Notes under the pieces: model-generated
What the model was told of the DNA's origin: nothing
What the model saw: the letters and a program-made list of their open reading frames with translations, nothing else
The model's database searches: none
Shown: piece by piece, positions 6,143-13,702 of the stretch
How the letters are laid out: each line of letters begins with the position of its first letter
Numbering within the stretch: position 1 is the stretch's first letter
Position numbers and translations under genes: made by a program
Virus record (IMG/VR): IMGVR_UViG_3300037294_000302
Span: 1-31,328 of that record
DNA from: a virus
DNA: 31,328 bases
Reading direction: 5' to 3' (one strand)

Positions 6143-7068
6143 AGTTTCTCTATTTTGGCGTTAGTGTATTTGGTTAATTTGTTTAACATTGTTTCGATTT
6201 CAGACAATATCACTTTCGCTTCATCGGTCAAAAGAACGGGTTTGTGAGCGTTGTTAATTTGCTCTAAGTAACTAACTAACTTCACCTTGTCAGGAGCGGC
6301 AGCGGCTTTTTTGGCATCTTTTTCGATTTGCAATTGAGCTGACTTTTCGTTCGCTATTCGCTTGCTTTCAGCGTCAATCAATCGTTGCTTCTCCGCTTGC
6401 TCTGCATTAAGTTCTTTTTCTCTTATTGCCGCTTCTTTTTTCAGCTTTTCATTCTCTAGTTGCTGCCGTTCTCTCGCTTCTGCTTCTGCTTTTTCTCTTG
6501 CCTTGCGTTCATCTTCTGCCTTGCGTTCTGTTTCAATTTTTGCTTCGTGAGTAGCTTTTAGACCACCTAAGAAACTTGTAAAACTTTCGTCGCTCATTGC
6601 TTCAAATTCAATCCTATTGATTTCGGTAAACTTAGAAACCTCGTTAATCCTTTTTTGAGTTCTCAACTCCTTTCGCTCCGCTTCAAACCTTTTTACAAAG
6701 TCCGCTTTCCACTTCGCTTTTTCCTCGATAGCCTTGAATTTGATTTGCATAACTTGTTTAGCTTTGAGCCAAAGTTTATCCTCTAAATCGTACTCCGCTT
6801 TGAAGTTTTGGACTTCACTACGTTTTGCATCGAAGATTTTCTCGGCACTTACTCGTGCATCTTTTGAGTTTTTCCGAGCAACTTCTGCGAGGTCGATGCT
6901 CATTTTGTCGTAAATGTCTTTTACGACAATTTCATCTACTTGCTTTTCCCATGTATCTGTTCCTGCAAAAATTTGTTGCAGAACATTTTGAACTTCCTCT
7001 TGTTTACTAGCTGAGACTTTTACAGCCAATTCGCTTACTTCTGGCGGCAATGTTGTTAAATTTGTCAT
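6139..7068 (-). CDS. Large coiled-coil early protein, 309 aa
   Basis: Residues about 60-265 are almost continuously charged helix, with an E/K/A/R-rich core (AEDERKAREKAEAEARERQQ at about 181-200) predicted to form a long coiled coil. The ends are less charged: an N-terminal cap (1-50) and a C-terminal helix pair (VSYLEQINNAHKPVLLTDEA). Similar long-helix proteins occur in phage early regions beside recombination genes and may act as scaffolds, but I cannot name the family. It is coupled downstream by ATGA and preceded by a GC-rich hairpin. Confidence 0.7.
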   Translation of the reverse strand: MTNLTTLPPEVSELAVKVSASKQEEVQNVLQQIFAGTDTWEKQVDEIVVKDIYDKMSIDLAEVARKNSKDARVSAEKIFDAKRSEVQNFKAEYDLEDKLWLKAKQVMQIKFKAIEEKAKWKADFVKRFEAERKELRTQKRINEVSKFTEINRIEFEAMSDESFTSFLGGLKATHEAKIETERKAEDERKAREKAEAEARERQQLENEKLKKEAAIREKELNAEQAEKQRLIDAESKRIANEKSAQLQIEKDAKKAAAAPDKVKLVSYLEQINNAHKPVLLTDEAKVILSEIETMLNKLTKYTNAKIEKL

Positions 7069-7085
7069 GTTCTTTTGTTTTTAAT

Positions 7086-7120
7086 GCCCCGCCGTACACG
7101 AATACGTCGGGGCGTTTTTT
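7086..7120 (+). terminator. GC-rich hairpin with T-run on the plus strand
   Basis: GCCCCG (7086-7091) pairs with CGGGGC (7108-7113), with GTA/TAC pairing inside, followed by GTTTTTT on the plus strand. Read on the minus strand, as the operon is, it sits just before the coiled-coil gene and lacks the T-run. It would therefore mainly stop antisense transcription or protect the downstream mRNA. Confidence 0.5.
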
Positions 7121-7121
7121 G

Positions 7122-7397
7122 TTATGCTAATTGAAGTTCTCTTGATTCTTTGCGGCGATTGTCAACCGCTTCGCCTTCGCGGTCTGGAACCTGCGAAAGT
7201 GTCATTCTTGCGTTTTCTAAAAAATCAATTACATCATCGAAAGAATTAACCTTTCGATTGTTGAGTATTTCCCTGCCACCGTTCACTTCGTGAAATACTT
7301 CAACCGATCCATTGTGAATCATTGGGATCAGTTCGTGATAAGTGTTGTGGCATTCGTATTGGCATATTGCAAGCAAATAAAGGGCTTCCGTTCTCAT
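7122..7397 (-). CDS. Hypothetical protein, 91 aa
   Basis: The start at 7397 (MRTEALYLLAICQYECHNTY) is chosen over an ATG at 7454. The longer version would add a hydrophobic, low-complexity N-terminus and begin inside the stop region of the upstream gene. The product is helical with a charged C-terminus (PDREGEAVDNRRKESRELQL). No family is recognised. Confidence 0.6.
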   Translation of the reverse strand: MRTEALYLLAICQYECHNTYHELIPMIHNGSVEVFHEVNGGREILNNRKVNSFDDVIDFLENARMTLSQVPDREGEAVDNRRKESRELQLA

Positions 7398-7453
7398 TGT
7401 TCTGGTGTTTGATTGTGATACAAATATAAACAAGATTGGTTTAGTAAACAACA

Positions 7454-7993
7454 TTAACTCAATAAAAGGTAAAGAAAATATAATTCTAGCTTAGTCGCTT
7501 TCAATAATTTGTCAAATCCTGCCTGAAATTTGAGTTGAGTTTGTTCATCGCAACTTCGTAAATCCATTAGCACATCGAAGTATTTTCGAGTTTCAACAGT
7601 TAGTTGTTGCATTTCGTCAAATGTTGAAACTTCTAAATACTCAGTAGCTTCTTTTTCTTTTTTATGGATTACCTGAAAATCCATCCCATCAGACATGGCA
7701 ATAATTGCGTTCAACGCTCCGACCTTAGTCTTTTCATCTTTGATAAGGTAGGTGTCAAAATGGCAACGAACTCGCTCTGATATTTGCTTGAATAGCCTAA
7801 AATCGGCAATCGCATAATCTGGAAAGTCATTATATTTTGTTAGGTGCGAAACCATTTTTACCAACTCGGTAGCACCTCTTCTTAAAGCTCCCCTTTGTTT
7901 AGTTTTATGACTTAGAAAGGTTTTGTTTTCTATCGCGTTTGCTGATTCTCTAAGGTGAAAGAACTGCCAAGCATCGTCGTAATCTTTATTCAT
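7454..7993 (-). CDS. Hypothetical protein, 179 aa
   Basis: Starts MNKDYDDAWQFFHLRESANA; the ATG overlaps the stop of a 37-aa gene (ATGA). The sequence is mainly helical, with no cysteine pairs, Walker motif or recognised catalytic triad. A basic block (SHKTKQRGALRRGATELVKM) near residues 28-47 could bind nucleic acid, but this is only a composition argument. No family is recognised. Confidence 0.65.
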   Translation of the reverse strand: MNKDYDDAWQFFHLRESANAIENKTFLSHKTKQRGALRRGATELVKMVSHLTKYNDFPDYAIADFRLFKQISERVRCHFDTYLIKDEKTKVGALNAIIAMSDGMDFQVIHKKEKEATEYLEVSTFDEMQQLTVETRKYFDVLMDLRSCDEQTQLKFQAGFDKLLKATKLELYFLYLLLS

Positions 7994-8103
7994 CGTTTTC
8001 CTATTTTGTTGTTTAGGTCTATATTTTTGAATATTTTCGGCAAGTATTTCAGCAGGGCGAAACAGCCGATAACAAGCCCTATTAGTGTTAATATTTCGTT
8101 CAT
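7990..8103 (-). CDS. Small membrane-anchored protein, 37 aa
   Basis: MNEILTLIGLVIGCFALLKY, then LPKIFKNIDLNNKIGKR: one hydrophobic segment at residues 4-20 and a basic tail. Both ends overlap neighbours as ATGA, which is strong support for a real gene of this size. No family is recognised. Confidence 0.6.
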   Translation of the reverse strand: MNEILTLIGLVIGCFALLKYLPKIFKNIDLNNKIGKR

Positions 8104-8297
8104 GCTCCTTGAATTTTCAAAAATGTGATAGATTCGATATTCTGATGTCTATTATCTTGTACGAGGTAGTACTTCGCATCAATGAAAAACGTATTTTTCA
8201 CCTCTGACATACTTAACCCGTCGCACTCGTAAGATTCAGTTATAACCTCACGGTTCCCAAAATATTTAATTGAATAAGTTACTTTGTACTGTTTCAT
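8100..8297 (-). CDS. Hypothetical protein, 65 aa
   Basis: MKQYKVTYSIKYFGNREVIT, and later AKYYLVQDNRHQNIESITFL. Strand-rich at both ends with a helix between, suggesting a small alpha/beta fold. Both ends overlap neighbours as ATGA. No family is recognised. Confidence 0.6.
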   Translation of the reverse strand: MKQYKVTYSIKYFGNREVITESYECDGLSMSEVKNTFFIDAKYYLVQDNRHQNIESITFLKIQGA

Positions 8298-8527
8298 GCT
8301 TTGTTTGCTAGGGTTTGTAAAAGGTCAACGTGCTGCTGCAATACTACCCGAACGTGATTCCTGAACCTTTCTGTAAGAAAGTCAGCCCTTAAGAGTTTTG
8401 ATATAATTGATTGTGAGTATTGCTGATTAGTGTACACGTAAAACTTATTTTGTATCAAAAAATCAGCTAGTTCGAGCTGTGAAAGATTCATGTCTTTTAG
8501 TAACTTCCTTAGTTCGGGTGGTGTCAT
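8294..8527 (-). CDS. Small helix-turn-helix (XRE-like) protein, 77 aa
   Basis: The start at 8527 (MTPPELRKLLKDMNLSQLEL) forms an ATGA overlap with the VRR-NUC stop; a longer frame reaching 8653 is rejected because it lies inside the VRR-NUC gene. LRKLLKDMNLSQLELADFL is a typical first half of an XRE-family HTH, and YSQSIISKLLRADFLTER supplies a likely recognition helix. It may be an early regulator or a DNA-binding accessory of the nuclease and helicase upstream. Confidence 0.65.
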   Translation of the reverse strand: MTPPELRKLLKDMNLSQLELADFLIQNKFYVYTNQQYSQSIISKLLRADFLTERFRNHVRVVLQQHVDLLQTLANKA

Positions 8528-8763
8528 TCTGTTGAGATTAAAACGTTGAAATTTAATTTTGATAATTCTTCTATTCGGTATTCTTGAATCTTGCTTAGTA
8601 CGCCAGTAGGCTTTTTGACTTCGATAAAAAGAACATCGTTCGGTTTTAGGCAAATCAAGTCAGGCACACCGTTTTTGTTAGCTTTGGAGATTTTCAGCAC
8701 GTACCAACCTAGCTTCTCGTATCGTTTGATTATTTTGCTTTGTATTTTTTGTTCCGAAATCAT
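8524..8763 (-). CDS. VRR-NUC domain nuclease
   Basis: A 79-aa single-domain protein carrying the VRR-NUC pattern: a conserved N-terminal acidic helix (E4), GVPDLICL with D35, IEVKKP with E48 and K50, and Q60 in the following helix. This family of PD-(D/E)XK nucleases acts on branched or nicked DNA and in phages often travels with SF2 helicases. Its first 86 bases overlap the 3' end of the helicase gene in another frame. The N-terminal glutamate is within the overlap, so the overlap seems real. Confidence 0.82.
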   Translation of the reverse strand: MISEQKIQSKIIKRYEKLGWYVLKISKANKNGVPDLICLKPNDVLFIEVKKPTGVLSKIQEYRIEELSKLNFNVLISTE

Positions 8764-9976
8764 TCTTGAAATGTGTTAGTGTGTAGTTCTTTTTTTTCAT
8801 TACTTGATTGTATATTTTTGACTCAATGCCACCTTTCGCAAACAGCCAAAAAACAGTATTTTCGGTGCGTTCTTTGGTCGTTAATCTATCCCGACTTTGC
8901 CAATAACTAACCGCTGAGTGGTCTATGTTATAGTACACCAAATAATCAGCCTGACGTAAGCTAATACCTTCACGGCCTGCTTGGATTTGCAGAGCGATAT
9001 ACTGAAACCCCTCCATATTGAAGGCATCTAGCTCGGTAGTCAACTTATAGCCTAGTACCTGCTTGAGGGCATCAAGTTCAGCTTTGAATTTGTAGAAAAT
9101 CCCCAGACGTTTGCCCTCAAAGTTATTGCGAATGTATTCAGCTTTTGTAAGGTCAAAAATGATAGCGTTACCACTTTCGCCAATGGCGGTTCCCGAAAAA
9201 ACTTGTTGAATTTTACTTTGTTGCTTCACGGCGGTATCTGCCAAGATTGTGTCAGTTTTTCCTCGATAAATACCGTGCGTTGCCAAGTCTTTTGCGATGG
9301 CATACGTGAACGGTTTCATTTGAACTTCAATCACTTTTTCTGTAACCTTCGACTTGAACCCCGCCTCTTCCTGCGTAAAATCAATTATGTACCCCTCCAG
9401 AAAACGATTGATTTTTTGTTCATCAGCTTGGGAGTAATCACTTACATCTCCGTAGCCGAAATTCTTTTTTGTGATGTTGACGAAATCTTTCGCCCATTTG
9501 TAAAACGTCTTATACTGAGCAAACGGACTGAAATTCGACACCCAAAACTGGTGATAGAATTGACTGAAACTTTCGGGCGTTGGCGTACCGGATAGATATA
9601 TTTGCGGCAAGTGGGCCCACCGCTTCTTAATCTCGACAGCTGAACCGTTCGGTTTCGGGAACGCACCGTTTCTGTGGTGTTCGTCACAAATTACTATATC
9701 GAAATTACCTTCTACTTTGTGAAGAGATTCATAGTTAACTACCTCGATACCGAATGCGGGGGTCATTAGTGCGTAATCGTATTGAATCGAACTAATAGCT
9801 TTCTTTTTTGTAATGAATAAGACGCTTTTCTTCTTTAACAGTTTGCAGGTTAGTAATGCGGTTAAGGTTTTGCCGCAACGAACCTGCATAGCCAAATAGA
9901 CAATATTTTGCTTTATAATCATTTCGGCGGCACGGGCGGCAATATCTTTTTGGTATTCTCTGAATTGTAGTGTCAT
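8678..9976 (-). CDS. SF2 DEAD/DEAH-type DNA helicase
   Basis: A 432-aa protein with SF2 helicase motifs in order: Q-region FREYQ (5-9), Walker A QVRCGKT (31-37), motif II DEHH (98-101), motif III SGTPTP (129-134), motif V QAGREGISL (332-340) and motif VI YWQSRDRL (358-365). It belongs to the SNF2-like phage helicases that work with VRR-NUC nucleases on replication or recombination intermediates. Motif I reads M-Q-V-R-C-G-K-T, a common phage variant. The C-terminal 25 residues are polar and overlap the VRR-NUC gene, so they are probably dispensable. The start overlaps the HNH gene stop (ATGA). Confidence 0.88.
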   Translation of the reverse strand: MTLQFREYQKDIAARAAEMIIKQNIVYLAMQVRCGKTLTALLTCKLLKKKSVLFITKKKAISSIQYDYALMTPAFGIEVVNYESLHKVEGNFDIVICDEHHRNGAFPKPNGSAVEIKKRWAHLPQIYLSGTPTPESFSQFYHQFWVSNFSPFAQYKTFYKWAKDFVNITKKNFGYGDVSDYSQADEQKINRFLEGYIIDFTQEEAGFKSKVTEKVIEVQMKPFTYAIAKDLATHGIYRGKTDTILADTAVKQQSKIQQVFSGTAIGESGNAIIFDLTKAEYIRNNFEGKRLGIFYKFKAELDALKQVLGYKLTTELDAFNMEGFQYIALQIQAGREGISLRQADYLVYYNIDHSAVSYWQSRDRLTTKERTENTVFWLFAKGGIESKIYNQVMKKKNYTLTHFKNDFGTKNTKQNNQTIREARLVRAENLQS

Positions 9977-10512
9977 AGTTCGTTAATTTTCTGTCTTATG
10001 TAGCCTAGAGCCTTATTTAGCGTGCATTCCTGCTCTGTTGATATTTGATGTAATCGAAGATGGCAATCTCTGCAAAGAGAAATAATTTCCCTTAGCTCGT
10101 ACTTAGTCAGCATCCATCGATAAGTATTATGGTGTAAGTGAATATTTTCTTCTGAATCGCATATGTTACATTTGCAATATTTCTCCTTATACTTTCCAGT
10201 CTTCACTTTTTCTCTTACAGACTTCCAATATTCAGACCTTAGAAATTCGTCATAAGACTTGTACCCATGATTGCGTAGGATTGAATCCCGAACTAAGTAC
10301 ACATCTTGTAATGTCCTTTCGGTTTTAAGTATCCTATCGACAAGCCCATCATTACTTACGGATAGCAAGTACACATCTCTTTTTATGTGATTGATCATAT
10401 CATCTAAGGCTACATAGTATTCATTGAATCCGCTTTTTGCTGCTACCTTTCCTTTCAGTTCCTCTAATACCTCTAAGTTTGTATAGTCCATTGCTGTATA
10501 GTTTAGCACCAT
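9973..10512 (-). CDS. HNH-type zinc-binding protein (putative endonuclease)
   Basis: A 179-aa protein with an N-terminal helical region and a C-terminal HNH fold: CNIC (115-118), HLHHNTYRW (125-133) and CRDC-H (147-151), with a later H155. The two C-x2-C pairs would hold zinc and H127/H128 lie where the catalytic histidine is expected. The enzyme might nick DNA for recombination or attack host DNA. It is not next to the terminase, so a packaging role is less likely. Starts at 10512 or, eight residues later, at 10491 (MDYTNLEVLEE) are both possible. It is coupled to the helicase by ATGA. Confidence 0.75.
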   Translation of the reverse strand: MVLNYTAMDYTNLEVLEELKGKVAAKSGFNEYYVALDDMINHIKRDVYLLSVSNDGLVDRILKTERTLQDVYLVRDSILRNHGYKSYDEFLRSEYWKSVREKVKTGKYKEKYCKCNICDSEENIHLHHNTYRWMLTKYELREIISLCRDCHLRLHQISTEQECTLNKALGYIRQKINEL

Positions 10513-10574
10513 TATTTATAAATTTTGCAGGAATCCATGATTGTATTATTTAAAGATTTGTTAAAAAAATGAAT

Positions 10575-10848
10575 GTGTCAACCGTGTAAACCAAAGTGTC
10601 AACCAAGTGTAAACCACAAAAAAGGTCGTAACACGCTGACTTATAGGAGTTTGCGGGGCGTGTGTAAACCAAAAGGCTTGGTTGACACTTAGTATTTGTA
10701 TTTTTTATTTCCATGTTATTTTTTTTATGATTTTCGGGATTTTGGTTTACACGGTTTACACTTGCTCGTAAACTATTGAGTAGTAGTAGGTTAAGAGTAA
10801 AAATGTGGTTTACACTTGGTTTACACTTGGTTTACACTTGGTTGACAC
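10575..10848. repeat. Iteron array around an AT-rich core: candidate replication origin
   Basis: Twelve copies of a 9-bp unit, GTGTMAACC (M = A or C). Five are on the plus strand at 10575, 10584, 10596, 10607 and 10662. Seven are on the minus strand (GGTTKACAC) at 10680, 10744, 10753, 10807, 10818, 10829 and 10840. The last four are spaced exactly 11 bp apart, one helical turn. The two orientations point toward a very AT-rich stretch at about 10690-10740. The rightmost two copies run into the primase coding end, which spells SVNQV and stop. Iterons plus an AT-rich unwinding region next to the replication gene are typical of initiator-dependent origins. Confidence 0.7.
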
Positions 10849-13072
10849 TTTTTAGCTCTTTTTCGTACTTATAGAGCATATTCCGAGAAACTCCGAGTAA
10901 TCCGGCAGCTTCTTTTTTGTTGACCTTTGGGTTGGCAGCCAACATTTCTAAATATTGGTCTTTTTTGGACTTTTCCTTGTTTTTGCCTTGAATAGACTTT
11001 AACTCAAAAGACTCAATACTATTAACCTTTATCTTTTTCGCCATCGCTATAAAGTACTTACTAAGTCGTTCAGCTTTGAGCACGCTCTCCTTACTTATAA
11101 TTCCGATGTTACCATCTTCGCCGTTGAAGTAGCAGTATATTGTGTTGAGAATAAGAGCGAACCGAGGTATGTAGCTTTTTTGCTTTGGAAGCATTGATTT
11201 CATGTACTCGTTTTCTTCGTCGTCATTCTGGATAGTTGTTATTTCGTTGAATATCCGAATCCATTCAATTTCAGCCTGAAGCGATAAACGAGCCGTCATA
11301 GGGATTATCTCACCGTGGTCGTCATACTTAGCTAGGTTCTTAGATACATCGTCGTAGAAGTAGATTATAGAGTCGTTATACCATTGCAGCAACTCTTCGT
11401 TCATCTCCTTCTTGTTGTAATAAGGAACAGACATCTCCGGAAAGGATAAAAGCATCCTATCTATGAAGCCATTATCTTTGTTTTCCTCGGTGTATAATGA
11501 GTTGAGTATCGGAGCCTGAATACCACCCAGAACGGGAATACGTGGTTTTTCTACAAAAGAACCCTTACGTGTAAGTCTGTTCAGGTTTACCGATGCCCCA
11601 GACCATGTAGACAGCCAAAATTCAAGGTCAGAACCTGCACGGTATTTGTTCATGTCTTTGAACCATCCACCTAACTCATCTTTGAATACCCCAACACCTA
11701 TCTTTGATTCTTGGTGAAGGTCTACCAACGCTTCTAAGGTAATATCGTTGGCTATAAACTGCGTTTTCTGCGGCTTCTTAATCTCTTCGCTTTGTTCCTT
11801 ATCTTTCTTATCTAAGGACTGATAAGCTTCATACTTCTCGTGTTGCCGTATGTACCTCTTTATTTCTCGTGAGTTGATGTTCTCTAAGGGGAAGGTAATG
11901 TTCTTTATCGAGGGGGTTTTGCCTATGCCCGGTTCTCCTACTAAGGCAATCCAAACAGTAGATAATTCATCCCATCCAGTTTTGACTCGGACGTTCATTG
12001 TGCTCCCGATAACCGTGGATGCCAACCAAACTAAGGAACAACCCATGTAGTCTACCGAACTATTAAGGGTGTCGTTGCATTCCAATAGGTAGCCCTGAAT
12101 CTTTGCGGGGAAGATGTCAAGAGGGAATTCTAAGTCTTCCTTGTTGATTGTTACGATAGGCTCGTAATTAATCTTTTTTTTTACTACACGAGTACCAAAC
12201 CCCTCTCCGTAGATTGCCGCACCCGCCGCACTAAAATTACCGTTATGATTCTTGTAAGCATACGCCATGAACGGCGTAATTAGCTTTTCGTGTGGATATA
12301 TTGTTCCGGTGCTAAATAGATACATACACCCAGAATCTTTGTAGACGTAGCCACTATGAGGGGAAGAGGCCCCGATTCTTTTTATAACGTATTTGTCTGA
12401 TAGATTCCGAATAATGGTAAAGTCATTACCGATAATGTCTAAAATAGATGTCTTATCGTTGTAGTCGTTCCACGGTTTTACTTGTGCCTCTTTGTACTCC
12501 TTAGGCTCTTCGTGTTTTGGAGGCTCTTCTATGTAGTTATAGAAAGCCGAACACCCCCAAAGAACCTCACGGTCATAATCTGAAATTTCTTGAACCTGAG
12601 TATAGTTCTTTTCGGTGATGCAATTGTCGTAAACAACGCAATACCCCCCGATACCCCGACTTTCAATAACCGCCTCCGTCATGCCTTTTAGTTTGGCAAT
12701 CTTCTTATTCCCAACTACCAACGGTGTTTTGTAGATGATGTGATACCCTGCGTTAAGAGTCTTGTAGATTACGAACTTGCTGTCAAATTCGTCTATATTA
12801 TCACGGAGAAAAGAAAGGTATTCCTTCCAGAACTTTTCTTGTTCTGAAAGGGTAGCAAACACCTTCAAATCTACGTCAATAACCTCGATATTATCGAAGC
12901 CAGTACAGTACCCGACATAGTGAGCAGTATGAAAGTTTGATGCAAACTCTTCCTTAGAAGGAGCGGTTGTTTGATACCTCTTCCAAGCTATTGTTGGACG
13001 TTTGTCTTTCGCCGTCGGGATTAAGCTATAACCCTTAGACAGCAATAAATTTGCGTGGTCTAATGTTATCAT
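10832..13072 (-). CDS. Primase-helicase: AEP primase-polymerase N-terminus with DUF3987-type ATPase
   Basis: A 746-aa protein counted from the ATG at 13072, which overlaps the preceding stop (ATGA). The N-terminal part matches archaeo-eukaryotic primase/primase-polymerase domains: YSLIPTAKDKRP (15-26), EVIDVDLKV with D66 and D68, GYHIIYKTP (about 109-117) and ESRGIGGYCV (about 137-146). The middle is an ATPase: Walker A GEPGIGKT (379-386) and Walker B VFKDELGG (about 462-469). The last 45 residues form an HTH (KKEAAGLLGVSRNMLYKYEK) that could bind the iterons overlapping its own 3' end. It would unwind DNA and lay primers at the phage fork, and may be the initiator. Confidence 0.85.
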   Translation of the reverse strand: MITLDHANLLLSKGYSLIPTAKDKRPTIAWKRYQTTAPSKEEFASNFHTAHYVGYCTGFDNIEVIDVDLKVFATLSEQEKFWKEYLSFLRDNIDEFDSKFVIYKTLNAGYHIIYKTPLVVGNKKIAKLKGMTEAVIESRGIGGYCVVYDNCITEKNYTQVQEISDYDREVLWGCSAFYNYIEEPPKHEEPKEYKEAQVKPWNDYNDKTSILDIIGNDFTIIRNLSDKYVIKRIGASSPHSGYVYKDSGCMYLFSTGTIYPHEKLITPFMAYAYKNHNGNFSAAGAAIYGEGFGTRVVKKKINYEPIVTINKEDLEFPLDIFPAKIQGYLLECNDTLNSSVDYMGCSLVWLASTVIGSTMNVRVKTGWDELSTVWIALVGEPGIGKTPSIKNITFPLENINSREIKRYIRQHEKYEAYQSLDKKDKEQSEEIKKPQKTQFIANDITLEALVDLHQESKIGVGVFKDELGGWFKDMNKYRAGSDLEFWLSTWSGASVNLNRLTRKGSFVEKPRIPVLGGIQAPILNSLYTEENKDNGFIDRMLLSFPEMSVPYYNKKEMNEELLQWYNDSIIYFYDDVSKNLAKYDDHGEIIPMTARLSLQAEIEWIRIFNEITTIQNDDEENEYMKSMLPKQKSYIPRFALILNTIYCYFNGEDGNIGIISKESVLKAERLSKYFIAMAKKIKVNSIESFELKSIQGKNKEKSKKDQYLEMLAANPKVNKKEAAGLLGVSRNMLYKYEKELKSVNQV

Positions 13073-13278
13073 TTGCTTATTTTTTGAATGTGAAGTTGTA
13101 AAGCGTCGGCACATTGTGCCTGAAAAATTACAGAATCTACGTTATGGTAAATCGTATTTCTGATATTCCCGCCCGTAAACCTCCTTGCAGATGGGGGCAA
13201 GTGCCCCAGTTCATTAAGATAGTCAGCTAATAGTTTGGTCGTTATTCCCGCCGACTTACACTTTGTGTAGTTATTCAT
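13069..13278 (-). CDS. First gene of the early operon, hypothetical, 69 aa
   Basis: MNNYTKCKSAGITTKLLADY, then LNELGHLPPSARRFTGGNIR. A helical, basic protein whose stop overlaps the primase start (ATGA). TTKLLADYLNELG and the following R-R-F-T-G-G-N-I-R could make a small DNA-binding unit, but no family is recognised. As first gene behind the early promoter it is a candidate regulator or replication accessory. Confidence 0.6.
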   Translation of the reverse strand: MNNYTKCKSAGITTKLLADYLNELGHLPPSARRFTGGNIRNTIYHNVDSVIFQAQCADALQLHIQKISK

Positions 13279-13334
13279 ATTTGTTTATCTTAATAAAATT
13301 GTTTAATATTGCTTATCACTTAATTAACAAAAAG

Positions 13335-13365
13335 CAAATTAAACTAAATAAATTCATTAAACAAA
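13335..13365 (-). promoter_or_regulatory. Candidate early promoter, Bacteroidota type
   Basis: On the minus strand TTTG (13362-13365) is followed after 19 bases by TTAATTTG (13335-13342), one mismatch from the TAnnTTTG -7 element. Transcription would start near 13328, about 50 bases before the first gene of the minus operon. The region is very AT-rich, so chance matches are easier here. Confidence 0.5.
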
Positions 13366-13397
13366 ATAAATTGAACATGGGGAGTAGAAAAAGTTAT

Positions 13398-13427
13398 TAA
13401 CAGAGGGACATTGATGTCCCTCTGTTA
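13398..13427. terminator. Perfect 13-bp hairpin
   Basis: Arms 13398-13410 and 13415-13427 are perfect complements (TAACAGAGGGACA on the left) with a TTGA loop. On the minus strand it is followed by ATAACTTTTTC, so it could stop leftward transcription before it reaches the early promoter. It also covers the start of the possible small ORF at 13414. Confidence 0.55.
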
Positions 13428-13518
13428 TCTTGCAGTCCGAGTACAAGAGACGCACTACGATGAAATTAAGGAGAAAGTAAAAGCCTTAATTCGCAAAATA
13501 AAGAACCAATCCAAATAA
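13414..13518 (+). CDS. Possible small ORF, 34 aa, or 3' gene remnant
   Basis: Reads MSLCYLAVRV, then HYDEIKEKVKALIRKIKNQS to a TAA, followed by a T-run. The second half looks like a real amphipathic helix, but the start lies in a strong hairpin and no family is recognised. It may be the end of a lost gene. Confidence 0.25.
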   Translation: MSLCYLAVRVQETHYDEIKEKVKALIRKIKNQSK

Positions 13519-13588
13519 TATTTTTTTATTTAATATCGCATTATTGCAAGATATTATGCGTAATGTTGTGACCCAGACCGCAACGTGA

Positions 13589-13620
13589 TTTTAATTCCAT
13601 CGAATTCGATGGAATTAAAA
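13589..13620. repeat. 32-bp perfect palindrome
   Basis: Each 16-base half (TTTTAATTCCATCGAA) is the exact reverse complement of the other, centred on GAATTC at 13602-13607. There is no loop, so as DNA it is an ideal dimer-binding site or cruciform, and as RNA a near-loopless hairpin. It lies 21 bases before the tRNA-like sequence in the control region. A regulator operator, a terminator or a structural element are all possible. Confidence 0.6.
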
Positions 13621-13640
13621 ATAAGAGTTATTAAGCGGTA

Positions 13641-13702
13641 TTCGGGGTAGCTCAGTTGGTTAGAGCCTGTTGTTTGTCGCTGGTTCGAGTCCAGCCCCCG
13701 AA
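13641..13702 (+). tRNA. tRNA-like sequence lacking the anticodon arm
   Basis: The parts read in order: acceptor TTCGGGG (13641-13647), TA, D-stem GCTC (13650-13653), loop AGTTGGTTA, D-stem GAGC (13663-13666), only 12 bases (CTGTTGTTTGTC), T-stem GCTGG (13679-13683), loop TTCGAGT, T-stem CCAGC (13691-13695), acceptor CCCCGAA (13696-13702). Every stem except the anticodon stem pairs perfectly and the elbow-forming bases (GG in the D-loop, TTC in the T-loop) are kept. At 62 nt it is about a dozen bases short of a tRNA and has no anticodon. It is either a decayed phage tRNA or a tRNA-like element that keeps the body on purpose. Confidence 0.6.

Noticed and set aside
8528-8653. N-terminal extension of the small HTH protein
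   Set aside because: It is the antiphase reading of the VRR-NUC gene; the ATG at 8527 overlaps the VRR-NUC stop.
10575-10848. CRISPR array
   Set aside because: Repeats are only 9 bp, occur in both orientations and have 0-60 base gaps without spacers of uniform size; an iteron array fits better.
13073-13114. Longer primase start (MCRRFTTSHSKNKQ)
   Set aside because: The extension lies within the upstream 69-aa gene in another frame; the ATG at 13072 makes the ATGA overlap seen throughout the operon.
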